A DNA stretch of 58,537 bases from Lentzea kentuckyensis (GTDB taxonomy: Bacteria; Actinomycetota; Actinomycetes; Mycobacteriales; Pseudonocardiaceae). A model generated the notes under the pieces. It saw nothing but the letters and a program-made list of their open reading frames with translations. It was not told the DNA's origin and made no database searches. This document shows, in pieces, positions 26,198 through 34,559 of this stretch. Each line of letters starts with the position of its first letter. Position 1 is the stretch's first letter. The stretch lies in contig NZ_MUYM01000139.1 in the NCBI RefSeq assembly GCF_002150765.1, forward strand, positions 1 through 58,537. Reading direction: 5' to 3'. The translations under genes and the position numbers were made by a program.

Positions 26198-26416
26198 CCG
26201 CCCGCAGGGGCTTTCTGTTCCGGCTGCCCGATGCCGCGCGCACCACACGGGCAAACCGTTGCGGACGAGCAGGTTCAGATTGAGGCCGGTGCTGAACCAC
26301 GTGTGCAGCGAGATCGTCACCGACTCGGCGAGCTCGTCCCACGTGACGCAGTCCATCAGCGGCCTGTCGAGGGACAGGTCCAGCGTCCGGCCGTCCTCGG
26401 CCACCGCCATCATCAT
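26174..26416 (-). CDS. Small hypothetical protein coupled to the glycosyltransferase-like gene
   Basis: 80 residues; the ATG at 26416 overlaps the TGA of the upstream gene (ATGATGATG run), which argues for translation. Begins MMMAVAEDGRTLDLSLD; CVTWDELAESVTISLHTW could be a short helix, and LLVRNGLPVWC a strand pair. Cysteines and His at CARHR near the end. Family not recognised. The same pairing of a small protein with this type of glycosyltransferase-like gene suggests a joint role. Its end lies inside the end of the NLR-like gene on the other strand. Confidence 0.55.
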   Translation of the reverse strand: MMMAVAEDGRTLDLSLDRPLMDCVTWDELAESVTISLHTWFSTGLNLNLLVRNGLPVWCARHRAAGTESPCGRLEVVAGP

Positions 26417-27603
26417 CGGCACTCCTCTGGTGTGATCGTCACTGGTGGCGGCGCACGGTGTTTGCCCTGCACCGGAACGCCCAGGAGCCGGTACATGGCC
26501 TCCTTGATCAGGGAGGTCGAGCGGCCGGGCCGCGATGTCAGTCGCTCCACGACCCTGTCCCGCAGCTGTTCCGATCGTGCGCGCGCCTCGTCGAACATGC
26601 CGGGCAGGGAGGAATCGTGGCTGTAGATCACGGCGTTGTGCCGCAGGAGGTCCTGTGGTGATCCGCTCGCGGTCACGGCCTGCAGCCCCGGATCCACCAA
26701 CAGGACCGGCTTCCCGATCGCGGAGGAGTACACCGCGACCGAACCGTGGTCGCCGATGACGAGGTCGGCGGCGACCACGGCAGCCCGCCAGTCGATGTGC
26801 GGACCGATCATGACGAGTCCGGCGTCCACGCAGTCGGCGAGCCATGACCTGATCTGGCGCGGCGCGTGGCCGAACCACACAGCCGGATGCATCAGCGCGG
26901 CAACGCGGTACCGAGAAGGCAGCTCCTCGAGCAAGCGGGGGAAGAGATCGGCGAACCGCCCGAACAGCGACTGCCCTCCCCAGGTCGAGCTGACCACGAC
27001 GAGGTCCTGCCCCTCCCGGATGCCCAGGTCCGCCCGGTAGCGGTCGCGGTGCGGCAGGCTCGCGATCATCCGGTCGTAGCCGGGATCGCCTGCGACGACC
27101 GCGACGTCGACAGCCGGCGGACACTGGTCGCGAAGCACCTTCAGCTGGTCCTCGTGCGACAACATGATGGCGTCAGGAAGAACCCGGCCGTTGTGGATCA
27201 ACCGTTGCGCGTCCAGGCCGTAGACGGCGGATGTGCCCGCGTGCGTCTTGCCGAAGCCGGCGCCGTGCGGCACCACGAGCAGCGGCGCGTGCAGGTGCTG
27301 GAGCCCTCCGTACCCCGCCGCGACCGCGAGGTCGAACCGCTCGCGGATCACCTGTTCCCACGGCAGGACAAGACCTCCGGTGCTGCGCAGGAAGTCGTCG
27401 ACGCCGTTGCTGAACACGTCAGGCGCCCTGCTGAAGGCCACCTGCACCCTGGAGTCCCGTTCCACCAGCTCGATCAGCTCCAGCAGCCTCTGGCCACTGG
27501 TGACCGTGTGCACGACGACCAGCACGTTCAGCAGGCCGTGCCGTGTCACCCACTGGTGCGCGTCCAGCCCGACCGGCACCTGTAACCAATCCGCACCCGT
27601 CAT
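26413..27603 (-). CDS. GT-B-fold glycosyl/glycerophosphotransferase-like protein
   Basis: 396 residues; ATG at 27603 chosen for the AAGGGGG ribosome binding site 4 bases upstream rather than earlier in-frame starts. The sequence has two Rossmann-like halves: LLNVLVVVHTVTSGQRL at the start, VVPHGAGFGKTHAG in the middle, VVVSSTWGGQSLFGRF, and DLVIGDHGSVAVYSSAIGKPVLLVDP near the C-terminus. The GDHGS...YSSAIGKPVLL stretch resembles the C-terminal donor-binding part of CDP-glycerol glycerophosphotransferases and related GT-B enzymes. No signal peptide. It is divergent from the SARP regulator, which may control it. Donor and acceptor are unknown. Confidence 0.65.
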   Translation of the reverse strand: MTGADWLQVPVGLDAHQWVTRHGLLNVLVVVHTVTSGQRLLELIELVERDSRVQVAFSRAPDVFSNGVDDFLRSTGGLVLPWEQVIRERFDLAVAAGYGGLQHLHAPLLVVPHGAGFGKTHAGTSAVYGLDAQRLIHNGRVLPDAIMLSHEDQLKVLRDQCPPAVDVAVVAGDPGYDRMIASLPHRDRYRADLGIREGQDLVVVSSTWGGQSLFGRFADLFPRLLEELPSRYRVAALMHPAVWFGHAPRQIRSWLADCVDAGLVMIGPHIDWRAAVVAADLVIGDHGSVAVYSSAIGKPVLLVDPGLQAVTASGSPQDLLRHNAVIYSHDSSLPGMFDEARARSEQLRDRVVERLTSRPGRSTSLIKEAMYRLLGVPVQGKHRAPPPVTITPEECR

Positions 27604-27655
27604 GAAGCCCCCTTGAACAGCAGTCATCCCCGTTGACATCAAGGATGCGGATCGC

Positions 27656-27685
27656 ACTTGTCAGTCGACTTGCTGCGAACTTGCC
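27656..27685. promoter_or_regulatory. Candidate SARP-type direct repeats
   Basis: ACTTG occurs at 27656, 27668 and 27679 (steps of 12 and 11 bases), giving heptamers ACTTGTC, ACTTGCT and ACTTGCC. SARP regulators bind heptamer repeats spaced about 11 bases. The repeats lie in the 211-base gap between the divergent glycosyltransferase-like gene and the SARP gene. Binding is inferred. Confidence 0.4.
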
Positions 27686-27814
27686 CCTCCATATGCCTGC
27701 TCCCCGCCTCACCGATTCGGAGCAATTGCGAACATTTGCCCTGCTGAAAATCCGGCACAAAGGGCACACTGGAACGCCTGGAGTGCAGGTGGACCAGCGA
27801 GGGGTGAGACGCTG

Positions 27815-30796
27815 GTGGAATTCAAGATCCTCGGGAAGACATCCTTGCTGACGGGTGACGACAGCATCCACCTCGGCACGGCGAAACAACGTGGCGTTTT
27901 GGCTTTGCTGCTCCACGACGTCGGTCGTCCCGTGTCCATAGACCTGATCATCAGCGAACTGTGGCTCGGAGAGACTCTGGCGGTCTCAAAAGGACGACTT
28001 CATCCCATCATAAGCAGGCTGCGCAAGGTCCTCGCCGAGTCCGGTTCCGGAGGTCAGCTGTACAAGGAAGGCGCTGCTTACCGGCTTGAACTCGATCCGA
28101 TGCTGGTCGACCTCCACCGCTTCCGGCAATTGGTGACAAAAGCTAGACAAGCTTCCGGAAACGATGACCACTTTTTGTCTAAAACTCTGATTCAGGAAGC
28201 ACTGGAATTGTGGCAGGGCAAGGCGCTCGCCGATCTCACCGGAACCTGGTCGGATCACTGCCGTGCCCAGATGGAGCAATTCGACCGCCTGCCCGCCTAC
28301 TACGTGTTGTTCGACAGTCAGCTGCAGTTGGGCGAATACGGCGAAGTGATGAGTGCCGTCGGCCGTTTGGTGTACGAGCACGACACTGAGGAGATGTTCG
28401 CCCGCCACTACATGCGGTCGCTCGACGGTATGGGCAAGTACTCGAAAGCACTGGAGTTCTACGCCGACTTCTGCTCCCACCTGGAATACGCGATCGGAGC
28501 CGAGCCGGGTCCGGAAATGCGTTCGCTCTACCGGGCCGTCCTCCAGAAACAGGCGGGCACCGCGATCGTCAGCAAGATCGTCCCGGAGCCACCGCAGCAA
28601 CTCGAGAGGGACATCCACAACTTCACCGGCCGCAAGCAACTCCTCGTCCGGCTGGATGCCCTGCTCGCGACAGCGCAGGGCCAGGTCGTCGCATTGCACG
28701 GCATGCCGGCCGCGGGCAAGACGAGTCTCGCAACCCGATGGGCCCACAACCGGAAGTCCCGCTTCCCGGACGGTCAGCTGTTCGTCAACCTGAGCGGCCA
28801 CGGCCCCACCTCACCCATGGCGCCAGACGACGCGATAGCCATCCTGTTGGCGTCGCTGGGCATCCCGCTCGACAAGCTGACCGTCGACGAACGGCGTGTC
28901 CGGCTGCGCAGGTCGCTGAGCGGCAAGAAGATCATTTTGATCCTCGACAACGCTCGCGACACCGCTCAGGTCCGCCCGATCCTCGCCGCGACGGTCGACT
29001 GCTGTTGCATCGTGACCAGCCGGGTGGAGCTCAAAGGGCTCACCATCCGCGACGGCGTGCAGACGGTGGAGGTTCCGCCGCTGACGCCGGACGAGTCCAC
29101 CGGTCTGCTGCTGGCCGAACTGGAGGGAAGAGGCCGGTCGAGCGAGGACGAAGGACTGGCCGCGCTGGTCCGGCTCGCGCAAGGGCTTCCGCTCTGTCTG
29201 CGGATCATCGCTCAGCACGCCGTCGACCGGCCCTACACCTCACTGCTCGACCTGGCGCACGAGTTGCGGCAGCACGAGGGCCTGGGCCTGTTGGACTCCG
29301 CGGACAGCGATGACGAGTACACGACGCTGTCCACCGCGTTCTCCTGGTCCTACGGAGCGTTGCCGGCCGCCGTCGCGCTGAGCTTCCGCCGCCTGGGCCT
29401 GCATCCGGGCCCCGAGTTCGACACGTCGGCCGCCTGCGCCGTCCTGGGTGACGACAAGTCTGTGGTCGTCGAACACCTGAGGATCCTGGTGAAGGCGAAC
29501 CTGGTCCGGCAGATCTCGGCCAGCAGGTACCGGCTGCACGACCTCCTCTACGGCTACGCCGCCGACCTGGCGCGCCGCGAGGAAGCTGCCAGCGAGCGAG
29601 AATTGGTTCTCCGCAGACTCTTTGATTGGTACTTGGTATCTACGTGGAACGCGGCGCAGTGCGTCACGCCTGGGCGGAGCGCCGTACCCATGTTGGAAGG
29701 AATTTCCTGGCGCGGCGCGCTGGAGTTCGAGACGGTGGATGCCGCCCTTGATTGGTTTGCTCGCGAGCAGACCAATCTCGCTTCTGCTGTTTCCCATGCG
29801 GCTCGACAGGGATTTCATCAGCATGTCTGGCGTCTAGCCGCGAACATGAATGAAACCTATGATCGTCTCGGGTTCTACACGGACATGAGGCTCAGTCACG
29901 AGATCGCATTGTCTTCGACGCGTGAGGTGGGCCACAAAGAAGGTGAGTGCGGCACGCTCATCAACCTTGGTGTCATGTTGTACAAGCTTGGCCGATACGA
30001 CGAGGCGCGACAGCTGCTGTCCGCCGCCGCGGCGCTCGCCGACGAACTCGGACACCGCGAACTGAGTGTCGTGAGCAGGCAGAACCTGGGAAGCGTGCAC
30101 CTCAAGATCGGCCAGGCTCGTATCGCCGTCGCGATTTACGAGAAGGTACTCGAACTTCTCGGGGGGATGGGTGCCCGAATCATCGAGGCGTGCGCCCTGG
30201 ATCAACTCGCGAATGCGCATCACCAAATGGAGCTTGATGATATCGCGTTAGATTACCACGAGCAGGCGCTGGTAATCCGGGAGGAAGTCGGTGACACCCG
30301 CGGGCAGGGTGCAACTCTCACGGAACTGGCCAAGATATACCACGAACACGGGGAAAGTGACGATGCGCTGAGATGCAGTGAGCGGGCTCTGGAGGCTCAT
30401 CTGCGCAGCGGCGACAGGTCGGGTATGGGCGAGGCATTTCTCGTGATGTCCGAAACTCTCTACGACCGCGGTTGTTTCGTGCAGTCTGCTGACGCTGCGG
30501 AAAAAGCGACCAGCCTTTGCCATCGTCCCAATGCCCAAGCCCGTGCGTGGCACGTGCTTGGCCACGTCCGTGCGGTCGAGAACGACCTCGGCTCGGCGGA
30601 GAGTTGCTGGAGTCAGGCCGTTGACCTGCTCCTCAGTGCACCTGATCATGGTGATGACCACCTGCTGGCGCATCTGAGGGGACACAGTGACGCGCAGAGG
30701 TTCATCCCGGATCCCCGGACCGAAGGCGTGATTACGTCGAGCGAGTCCGATTTATCCGTGCGTAACCAACCCGGTAGTGATCACTCGATCGAGTGA
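27815..30796 (+). CDS. SARP-family regulator with NB-ARC and TPR domains (AfsR-like)
   Basis: 993 residues, GTG start. Residues 1-90 are an OmpR-type winged helix (EFKILGKTSLL, GTAKQRGVLALLL, ISRLRKVLAESG); about 95-250 the BTAD helical domain. NB-ARC from about 270: P-loop GMPAAGKT (296-303), LILDNARDTAQ, IVTSRVELKG, GLPLCLRIIA. TPR repeats fill about 700-960 (NLGVMLYKLGRYDEARQLL, TELAKIYHEHGESDDALR). This AfsR-like layout activates antibiotic or secondary-metabolism genes in streptomycetes. Two TTA leucine codons lie at 30248 and 30752, rare in such DNA and a hallmark of bldA-dependent control. The last third is visibly richer in A+T than the first. No amyloid-type motif is present. Confidence 0.9.
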   Translation: MEFKILGKTSLLTGDDSIHLGTAKQRGVLALLLHDVGRPVSIDLIISELWLGETLAVSKGRLHPIISRLRKVLAESGSGGQLYKEGAAYRLELDPMLVDLHRFRQLVTKARQASGNDDHFLSKTLIQEALELWQGKALADLTGTWSDHCRAQMEQFDRLPAYYVLFDSQLQLGEYGEVMSAVGRLVYEHDTEEMFARHYMRSLDGMGKYSKALEFYADFCSHLEYAIGAEPGPEMRSLYRAVLQKQAGTAIVSKIVPEPPQQLERDIHNFTGRKQLLVRLDALLATAQGQVVALHGMPAAGKTSLATRWAHNRKSRFPDGQLFVNLSGHGPTSPMAPDDAIAILLASLGIPLDKLTVDERRVRLRRSLSGKKIILILDNARDTAQVRPILAATVDCCCIVTSRVELKGLTIRDGVQTVEVPPLTPDESTGLLLAELEGRGRSSEDEGLAALVRLAQGLPLCLRIIAQHAVDRPYTSLLDLAHELRQHEGLGLLDSADSDDEYTTLSTAFSWSYGALPAAVALSFRRLGLHPGPEFDTSAACAVLGDDKSVVVEHLRILVKANLVRQISASRYRLHDLLYGYAADLARREEAASERELVLRRLFDWYLVSTWNAAQCVTPGRSAVPMLEGISWRGALEFETVDAALDWFAREQTNLASAVSHAARQGFHQHVWRLAANMNETYDRLGFYTDMRLSHEIALSSTREVGHKEGECGTLINLGVMLYKLGRYDEARQLLSAAAALADELGHRELSVVSRQNLGSVHLKIGQARIAVAIYEKVLELLGGMGARIIEACALDQLANAHHQMELDDIALDYHEQALVIREEVGDTRGQGATLTELAKIYHEHGESDDALRCSERALEAHLRSGDRSGMGEAFLVMSETLYDRGCFVQSADAAEKATSLCHRPNAQARAWHVLGHVRAVENDLGSAESCWSQAVDLLLSAPDHGDDHLLAHLRGHSDAQRFIPDPRTEGVITSSESDLSVRNQPGSDHSIE

Positions 30797-30881
30797 ACGC
30801 GGGCACTGATTTGCCGTATGGTGACCGGTTGAGTGTGCAGACCCTAGCGTTTCAGGCACCCCAAGGGCTTGTCCGCCACTC

Positions 30882-31031
30882 ATGAGTGTTATGTTGTCGA
30901 TCATGCTAAAACTTGCGGCGGCGGCCGCTCTGGCTATGACTATGGTTCTGGCTCCGGTGTCATTGCGGCCGGATTGGGCGGGCATCATTTACGGATCGCC
31001 TGCCGCCATCTCGCAGGTATTTCAGGCCTGA
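30882..31031 (+). CDS. Possible 49-residue secreted or membrane peptide
   Basis: Short frame MSVMLSIMLK followed by a hydrophobic AAAAALAMTMVLAP core, then LRPDWAGIIYGSPAAISQVFQA. The basic-hydrophobic-small pattern looks like a signal peptide with a 20-25 residue mature part. The ribosome binding site is poor (AAGGG, about 16 bases upstream), which lowers confidence. It lies just after the SARP gene. Confidence 0.3.
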   Translation: MSVMLSIMLKLAAAAALAMTMVLAPVSLRPDWAGIIYGSPAAISQVFQA

Positions 31032-31161
31032 GGCTCGCCTTCGGTCGAGCGGGCTCGATTGAGACGCTCGGATGGCACTCGTCGTGCCATCGCAAAAGAA
31101 CTCACTCGTTCTTTTGGGGAAGACAAATTCGGTTCCGAACGAGGATCTGACCAGTTGCTCC

Positions 31162-31190
31162 CTGGGCGGCCGCCTGTGGCGGCCGCCCAG
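31162..31190. terminator. Hairpin, probable terminator
   Basis: A perfect 13-base stem (31162-31174 with 31178-31190, CTGGGCGGCCGCC and complement) with a TGT loop. No T tract follows, as is common in actinobacteria. It would close the SARP transcript before the hydrolase gene. Confidence 0.7.
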
Positions 31191-31251
31191 TGCTGTACGG
31201 GTCGGCTGTCGTCCGGGTCACCTTGCGACTCGGTCAGCCGGCACTTGCGCT

Positions 31252-31281
31252 CCGATTGAATTATGGTCATACTTCAATCGG
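31252..31281. promoter_or_regulatory. Perfect 9-base inverted repeat, candidate operator
   Basis: CCGATTGAA at 31252-31260 and its complement TTCAATCGG at 31273-31281 with a 12-base spacer containing TATGGTCATA, about 60 bases before the hydrolase start. The size fits a dimeric repressor or MerR-type site. Regulator unknown. Confidence 0.5.
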
Positions 31282-31339
31282 GACGCAGGCCGCCGCAGCA
31301 GTCGCTGAGCGCGGAACCCGACACGCGGAAGGAACCGCC

Positions 31340-32194
31340 ATGAGCGACACGCAGGAAGCAGGACTGTCCTATCGGGACTCGCAGACCCGCACCATCTCAG
31401 CGGGCGGGGTGGACTTCGCCTACCGCGAGCTGGGCCCGAAGACCGGGGTTCCGGTGGTCTTCCTGACCCATCTGGCCGCGGTCCTGGACAACTGGGACCC
31501 GAGGGTGGTCGACGGTGTCGCCGCGGAGCGCCGGGTCATCACGTTCGACAATCGCGGCGTGGGTGCGTCCACCGGCTCGACGCCGGACACCATCGAGGCG
31601 ATGGCCGCGGACGCCGTGACGTTCATCAGGGCGTTGGGGCTGACCGAGGTCGACCTGCTCGGCTTCTCGATGGGCGGCATGATCGCCCAGGTGATCGCGC
31701 GGGACGAGCCGCAGCTCGTGCGCAGGATGATCATCGCCGGTACGGGGCCCGCCGGCGGCGAGGGCATCGAGAACGTCACCAGGCTTTCGCACCTGGACAC
31801 CGTCCGAGGGTTGCTCACGCTTCAGGATCCGAAGCAGTTCCTCTTCTTCACCAGGACCCCGAACGGGCGCAGGGCGGGCAAGGAATTCCTGGCACGAATC
31901 AAGGAACGCACCGGCAACCGGGACAGGCCGATCTCCCTCAAGTCCTACTTCACCCAGCTCAAGGCCATCCACCGGTGGGGTCTGGCGCGTCCGGCCGACC
32001 TGTCGGTGATCCACCAGCCGGTGCTCGTCGCCAACGGCGAGAGCGACAGGATGGTGCCGACGAAGAACTCGGTCGACCTGGCGCGCCGCCTGCCGAACAG
32101 CGAGCTGGTGATCTACCCCGACGCCGGCCACGGCGGCATCTTCCAGTATCACGACCAGTTCGTCGCCAAGGCTCGCGAGTTCCTCGCCCGCTAG
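31340..32194 (+). CDS. Alpha/beta-fold hydrolase
   Basis: 284 residues; ATG 31340 with GGAAGGA upstream. Typical alpha/beta hydrolase: oxyanion region VFLTHLAAVLDNWDPR, nucleophile elbow GFSMGG (Ser), acid in NGESDRMV and His in DAGHGG near the C-terminus. No signal peptide, so cytoplasmic. FDNRGVGAS and the general layout resemble epoxide hydrolase/haloperoxidase-like members that act on small esters or lactones; substrate unknown. It is convergent with the first TetR gene (7-base gap). Possibly co-regulated with the SDR/MDR pair. Confidence 0.88.
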   Translation: MSDTQEAGLSYRDSQTRTISAGGVDFAYRELGPKTGVPVVFLTHLAAVLDNWDPRVVDGVAAERRVITFDNRGVGASTGSTPDTIEAMAADAVTFIRALGLTEVDLLGFSMGGMIAQVIARDEPQLVRRMIIAGTGPAGGEGIENVTRLSHLDTVRGLLTLQDPKQFLFFTRTPNGRRAGKEFLARIKERTGNRDRPISLKSYFTQLKAIHRWGLARPADLSVIHQPVLVANGESDRMVPTKNSVDLARRLPNSELVIYPDAGHGGIFQYHDQFVAKAREFLAR

Positions 32195-32201
32195 CCGGGC
32201 G

Positions 32202-32774
32202 TCAGCCCATGAACGTGAGGGCGTTCTGGACGCCCTCCTCGAGAACCCGGTCGGCGAAAGCCGGATCGGACAGGGCGCGGGACAGCTGGAGTGTCCCCAC
32301 CATCATGGTGAAGAGCCCGATCGCCTTGCCTCGTGCGGATTCTGGATCAGTGGGAGCCAACCGGGTGGCGATCTCGTCCACAATGGACCGTGCTCCGTCG
32401 GTGTAGGCGTGCCTGGTCTCGTTCGCGCAGCGCCCCAGCTCCTCGAGCAGGGCGGCGGAGGGGCATCCCACACCGGGCTGGTCCCGGTGCTCGGGTGTGA
32501 GGTATGCGCGGATGAACTCTTCCAGGCCCGCACGGCCGGGCCGCAACTCGCTGAACGTCGTGGCCTGTGCCTTGAGTTGATCGGCGACGACGCTGGCGAC
32601 AAGGTCCTCTTTGGACTCGAAGTGGGCGTAGAACGCGCCGTTGGTCAGCCCCGCGTCGGCCATCAGCGTGGCGACACCGGAACCGTCGATGCCGTCCTGC
32701 TTGAACCGGCGCCCGGCCGCCTCGATGATCCGCTGCCGCGTCACCTGCTTGTGTTCCTTGCCGTAGCGCGCCAC
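32202..32774 (-). CDS. TetR-family regulator, copy 1
   Basis: 190 residues; GTG at 32774 with GGGAGG 7 bases upstream. N-terminal HTH domain, residues 5-65 (VTRQRIIEAAGRRFKQDG, AFYAHFESKEDLVASV), then a diverged ligand-binding domain (GCPSAALLEELGR, GTLQLSRALSDP). Bases 32581-32760, which encode the DNA-binding domain, are repeated inverted at 34571-34750 with one mismatch in 180, while the ligand-binding halves of the two proteins differ. It is divergent from the SDR gene; an AT-rich palindromic site lies between them. Confidence 0.9.
   Translation of the reverse strand: MARYGKEHKQVTRQRIIEAAGRRFKQDGIDGSGVATLMADAGLTNGAFYAHFESKEDLVASVVADQLKAQATTFSELRPGRAGLEEFIRAYLTPEHRDQPGVGCPSAALLEELGRCANETRHAYTDGARSIVDEIATRLAPTDPESARGKAIGLFTMMVGTLQLSRALSDPAFADRVLEEGVQNALTFMG
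32581..32760. repeat. 180-bp inverted repeat, left arm (TetR DNA-binding domain)
   Basis: Compared base by base with 34571-34750 in the reverse orientation: 179 of 180 identical, the sole difference being a third-codon-position base (GGG versus GGA). The repeat coincides with the helix-turn-helix coding part of both TetR genes and stops where the ligand-binding halves diverge. This is typical of recent gene conversion. Confidence 0.95.
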
Positions 32775-32817
32775 AGGGCGCCTCCCTTCACTCCCCGTTC
32801 CAGCCTAATCCATGACC

Positions 32818-32847
32818 TGACGTATGTAATATTATGATCGTAAGTCA
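32818..32847. promoter_or_regulatory. Candidate TetR operator/promoter
   Basis: TGACGTA (32818-32824) and TAAGTCA (32841-32847) form an outer inverted repeat; between them lies the 8-base palindrome TAATATTA, slightly off centre. This is the only AT-rich stretch between the divergent TetR copy 1 gene and the SDR gene. AAAGGAG for the SDR gene follows directly. Since both TetR copies have the same recognition domain, both may bind here. Confidence 0.5.
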
Positions 32848-32859
32848 AAGGAGTCTTCG

Positions 32860-33558
32860 ATGGACCTCTCCACCAGCACCGTCCTCGTGAGCGGAGCGAA
32901 TCGCGGGTTCGGCCGGGCACTCGCCGCCGAACTGCTCGAGCGCGGCGCCACCGTCTACGCCGGTGCCCGCGATCCCGGCTCGGTCGACCTGCCGGGCGCC
33001 AAGCCGATCGCGCTCGACATCACCGATGCCGCCTCCGTCCAGGCCGCCGCGCAGGCCACCGGTGACGTCACCGTCCTGATCAACAACGCCGGCGCGTCCA
33101 CCGGTGCCGACCTGCTCGCGGCCGAACTGGACGACATCCGGCTGGAGATGGACACCCACTACTTCGGCACCCTGTCGATGGTCCGGGCCTTCGCCCCGCA
33201 GATCGCCGCCAACGGTGGTGGCGCGGTGCTGAACGTCCTGTCGGGACTGTCCTGGATCAGCTTCCCGGAGATCGGGGCCTACTGCGCCGCCAAGTCGGCG
33301 GCGTGGTCGCTCACCAACTCCCTGCGCGTGCAGCTCGCCGGCCAGCGCATCCGGGTGTCAAGCCTGCACGTCGGCTACATGGACACCGACATGGCGGCCG
33401 GGGTCACCGCTGAGAAGTCCGACCCCGCCGACATCGCCCGGATCGCCCTGGACGGCATCGCCGCCGGCGACTACGAGATCCTCGCGGACAACGTCTCCCG
33501 TCAGGCGCAGGCCGCGCTGGCCGCGGGCGTCTCGGCGATCTACCCGCAGCTGCCGTGA
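32860..33558 (+). CDS. Short-chain dehydrogenase/reductase (SDR)
   Basis: 232 residues; ATG preceded by AAAGGAG. N-terminal cofactor loop VSGANRGFGRAL (a variant of TGxxxGxG), ARDPGS, LDITD, NNAGAS, catalytic Ser in LSGLSW and YCAAK (Tyr-x3-Lys) for the active site. Classical SDR, probably NADP-dependent because of the Arg after beta-2 (GARDP). It overlaps the MDR gene by 4 bases; the two likely act on the same aldehyde/ketone or quinone-type compound under control of the flanking TetR proteins. Confidence 0.92.
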   Translation: MDLSTSTVLVSGANRGFGRALAAELLERGATVYAGARDPGSVDLPGAKPIALDITDAASVQAAAQATGDVTVLINNAGASTGADLLAAELDDIRLEMDTHYFGTLSMVRAFAPQIAANGGGAVLNVLSGLSWISFPEIGAYCAAKSAAWSLTNSLRVQLAGQRIRVSSLHVGYMDTDMAAGVTAEKSDPADIARIALDGIAAGDYEILADNVSRQAQAALAAGVSAIYPQLP

Positions 33559-34556
33559 AGGCGTTCATCGTCGACCGCTACGGCAGCGGAGACAACGTGC
33601 GGTTCGGTGACATGCCGGAACCGGAAGTGCGGCCTGACGACGTACTCGTCCAGGTGCACGCCGCGGGGGTCAACCTCCTGGATTCCCGCATCAGGGACGG
33701 GGCCTTCAAACTGATCCTGCCGTTCCGGCTGCCGATCGTCCTGGGCAACGACGTCGCCGGTGTCGTCGTTCGCGTCGGATCGCGGGTGCGGCGGTTCAAG
33801 CCCGGTGACGAGGTCTACGCGCGACCGGACCAGAACCGGATCGGCACCTTCGCCGAGCTCATCTCGATGAAGGAGGACGACCTCGCGCTCAAGCCGGAGA
33901 CGCTCCCGATGGTGGCAGCGGCCTCCGTTCCGCTGGCCGCCCTGACCGCCTGGCAGGCCCTGGTCGAGAAGGCGAACCTGAAGAAGGGGCAGAAGGTCTT
34001 CGTCCAGGCGGGTTCCGGCGGCGTCGGCACGTTCGCGATCCAGTTGGCGAAGCACCTCGGCGCGACCGTGGCCACGACCACCGGACCGACGAACGTCGAA
34101 CTGGTGAAGGGCCTCGGTGCCGATGTCGTGATCGACTATCGGAAGGAGGACTTCGAGAACGTCCTGCGCGACTACGACGTGGTCCTCCACAGCCAGGACG
34201 AGAAGACGCTCAGGAAGTCCCTGCGGGTGCTCAAACCCGGCGGAAAGCTCATCTCGATCACCGGCCCGCCCGACCCCGCGTTCGCGAAGGAACTCGGCTC
34301 GCCGTGGATCCTCCGGCCGGTCACTCGGATGCTCAGCTTCCGGGCCAGGCGAGCGGCGAAACGACGCCAGGTGGACTACTCGTTCCTCTTCATGCGGGCG
34401 AGCGGTGATCAGCTGCGCGAGATCACCGCGCTCATCGACTCCGGAGCCATGCGTCCGGTGCTCGACCGGGTCTTCCCGTTCGAGTCGGCCAAGGAAGCCA
34501 TGGCCCACGTCGAAAGCGGTCGCGCCAAGGGCAAGGTCGTCGTCGAGGTGGTGTGA
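33555..34556 (+). CDS. MDR-family NADP-dependent oxidoreductase (quinone reductase-like)
   Basis: 333 residues, GTG overlapping the SDR stop. GroES-like N-terminal half (VQVHAAGVNLLDSRIRDG, GNDVAGVVVRVGS, FKPGDEVYARP), then a Rossmann half with VFVQAGSGGVGTFAIQLAK. It lacks the structural zinc cysteines of alcohol dehydrogenases, so it belongs to the zinc-independent quinone-oxidoreductase/crotonase-reductase type. The C-terminal GKVVVEV end is typical. It ends 3 bases before TetR copy 2, with which it is probably co-transcribed. Confidence 0.9.
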   Translation: MKAFIVDRYGSGDNVRFGDMPEPEVRPDDVLVQVHAAGVNLLDSRIRDGAFKLILPFRLPIVLGNDVAGVVVRVGSRVRRFKPGDEVYARPDQNRIGTFAELISMKEDDLALKPETLPMVAAASVPLAALTAWQALVEKANLKKGQKVFVQAGSGGVGTFAIQLAKHLGATVATTTGPTNVELVKGLGADVVIDYRKEDFENVLRDYDVVLHSQDEKTLRKSLRVLKPGGKLISITGPPDPAFAKELGSPWILRPVTRMLSFRARRAAKRRQVDYSFLFMRASGDQLREITALIDSGAMRPVLDRVFPFESAKEAMAHVESGRAKGKVVVEVV

Positions 34557-34559
34557 AAC

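Larger units (their letters stand above)
30797..31339. other. Intergenic region of 543 bases: possible small peptide, hairpin and operator
   Basis: No normal-size gene. It holds a possible 49-codon secreted peptide (30882-31031), a 13-base-pair hairpin (31162-31190) and a perfect inverted repeat upstream of the hydrolase gene (31252-31281). These are listed separately. Confidence 0.7.

Noticed and set aside
30869..31150. 93-codon frame on the plus strand after the SARP gene
   Set aside because: Composition is not protein-like, and a better short frame with signal-peptide character overlaps it.
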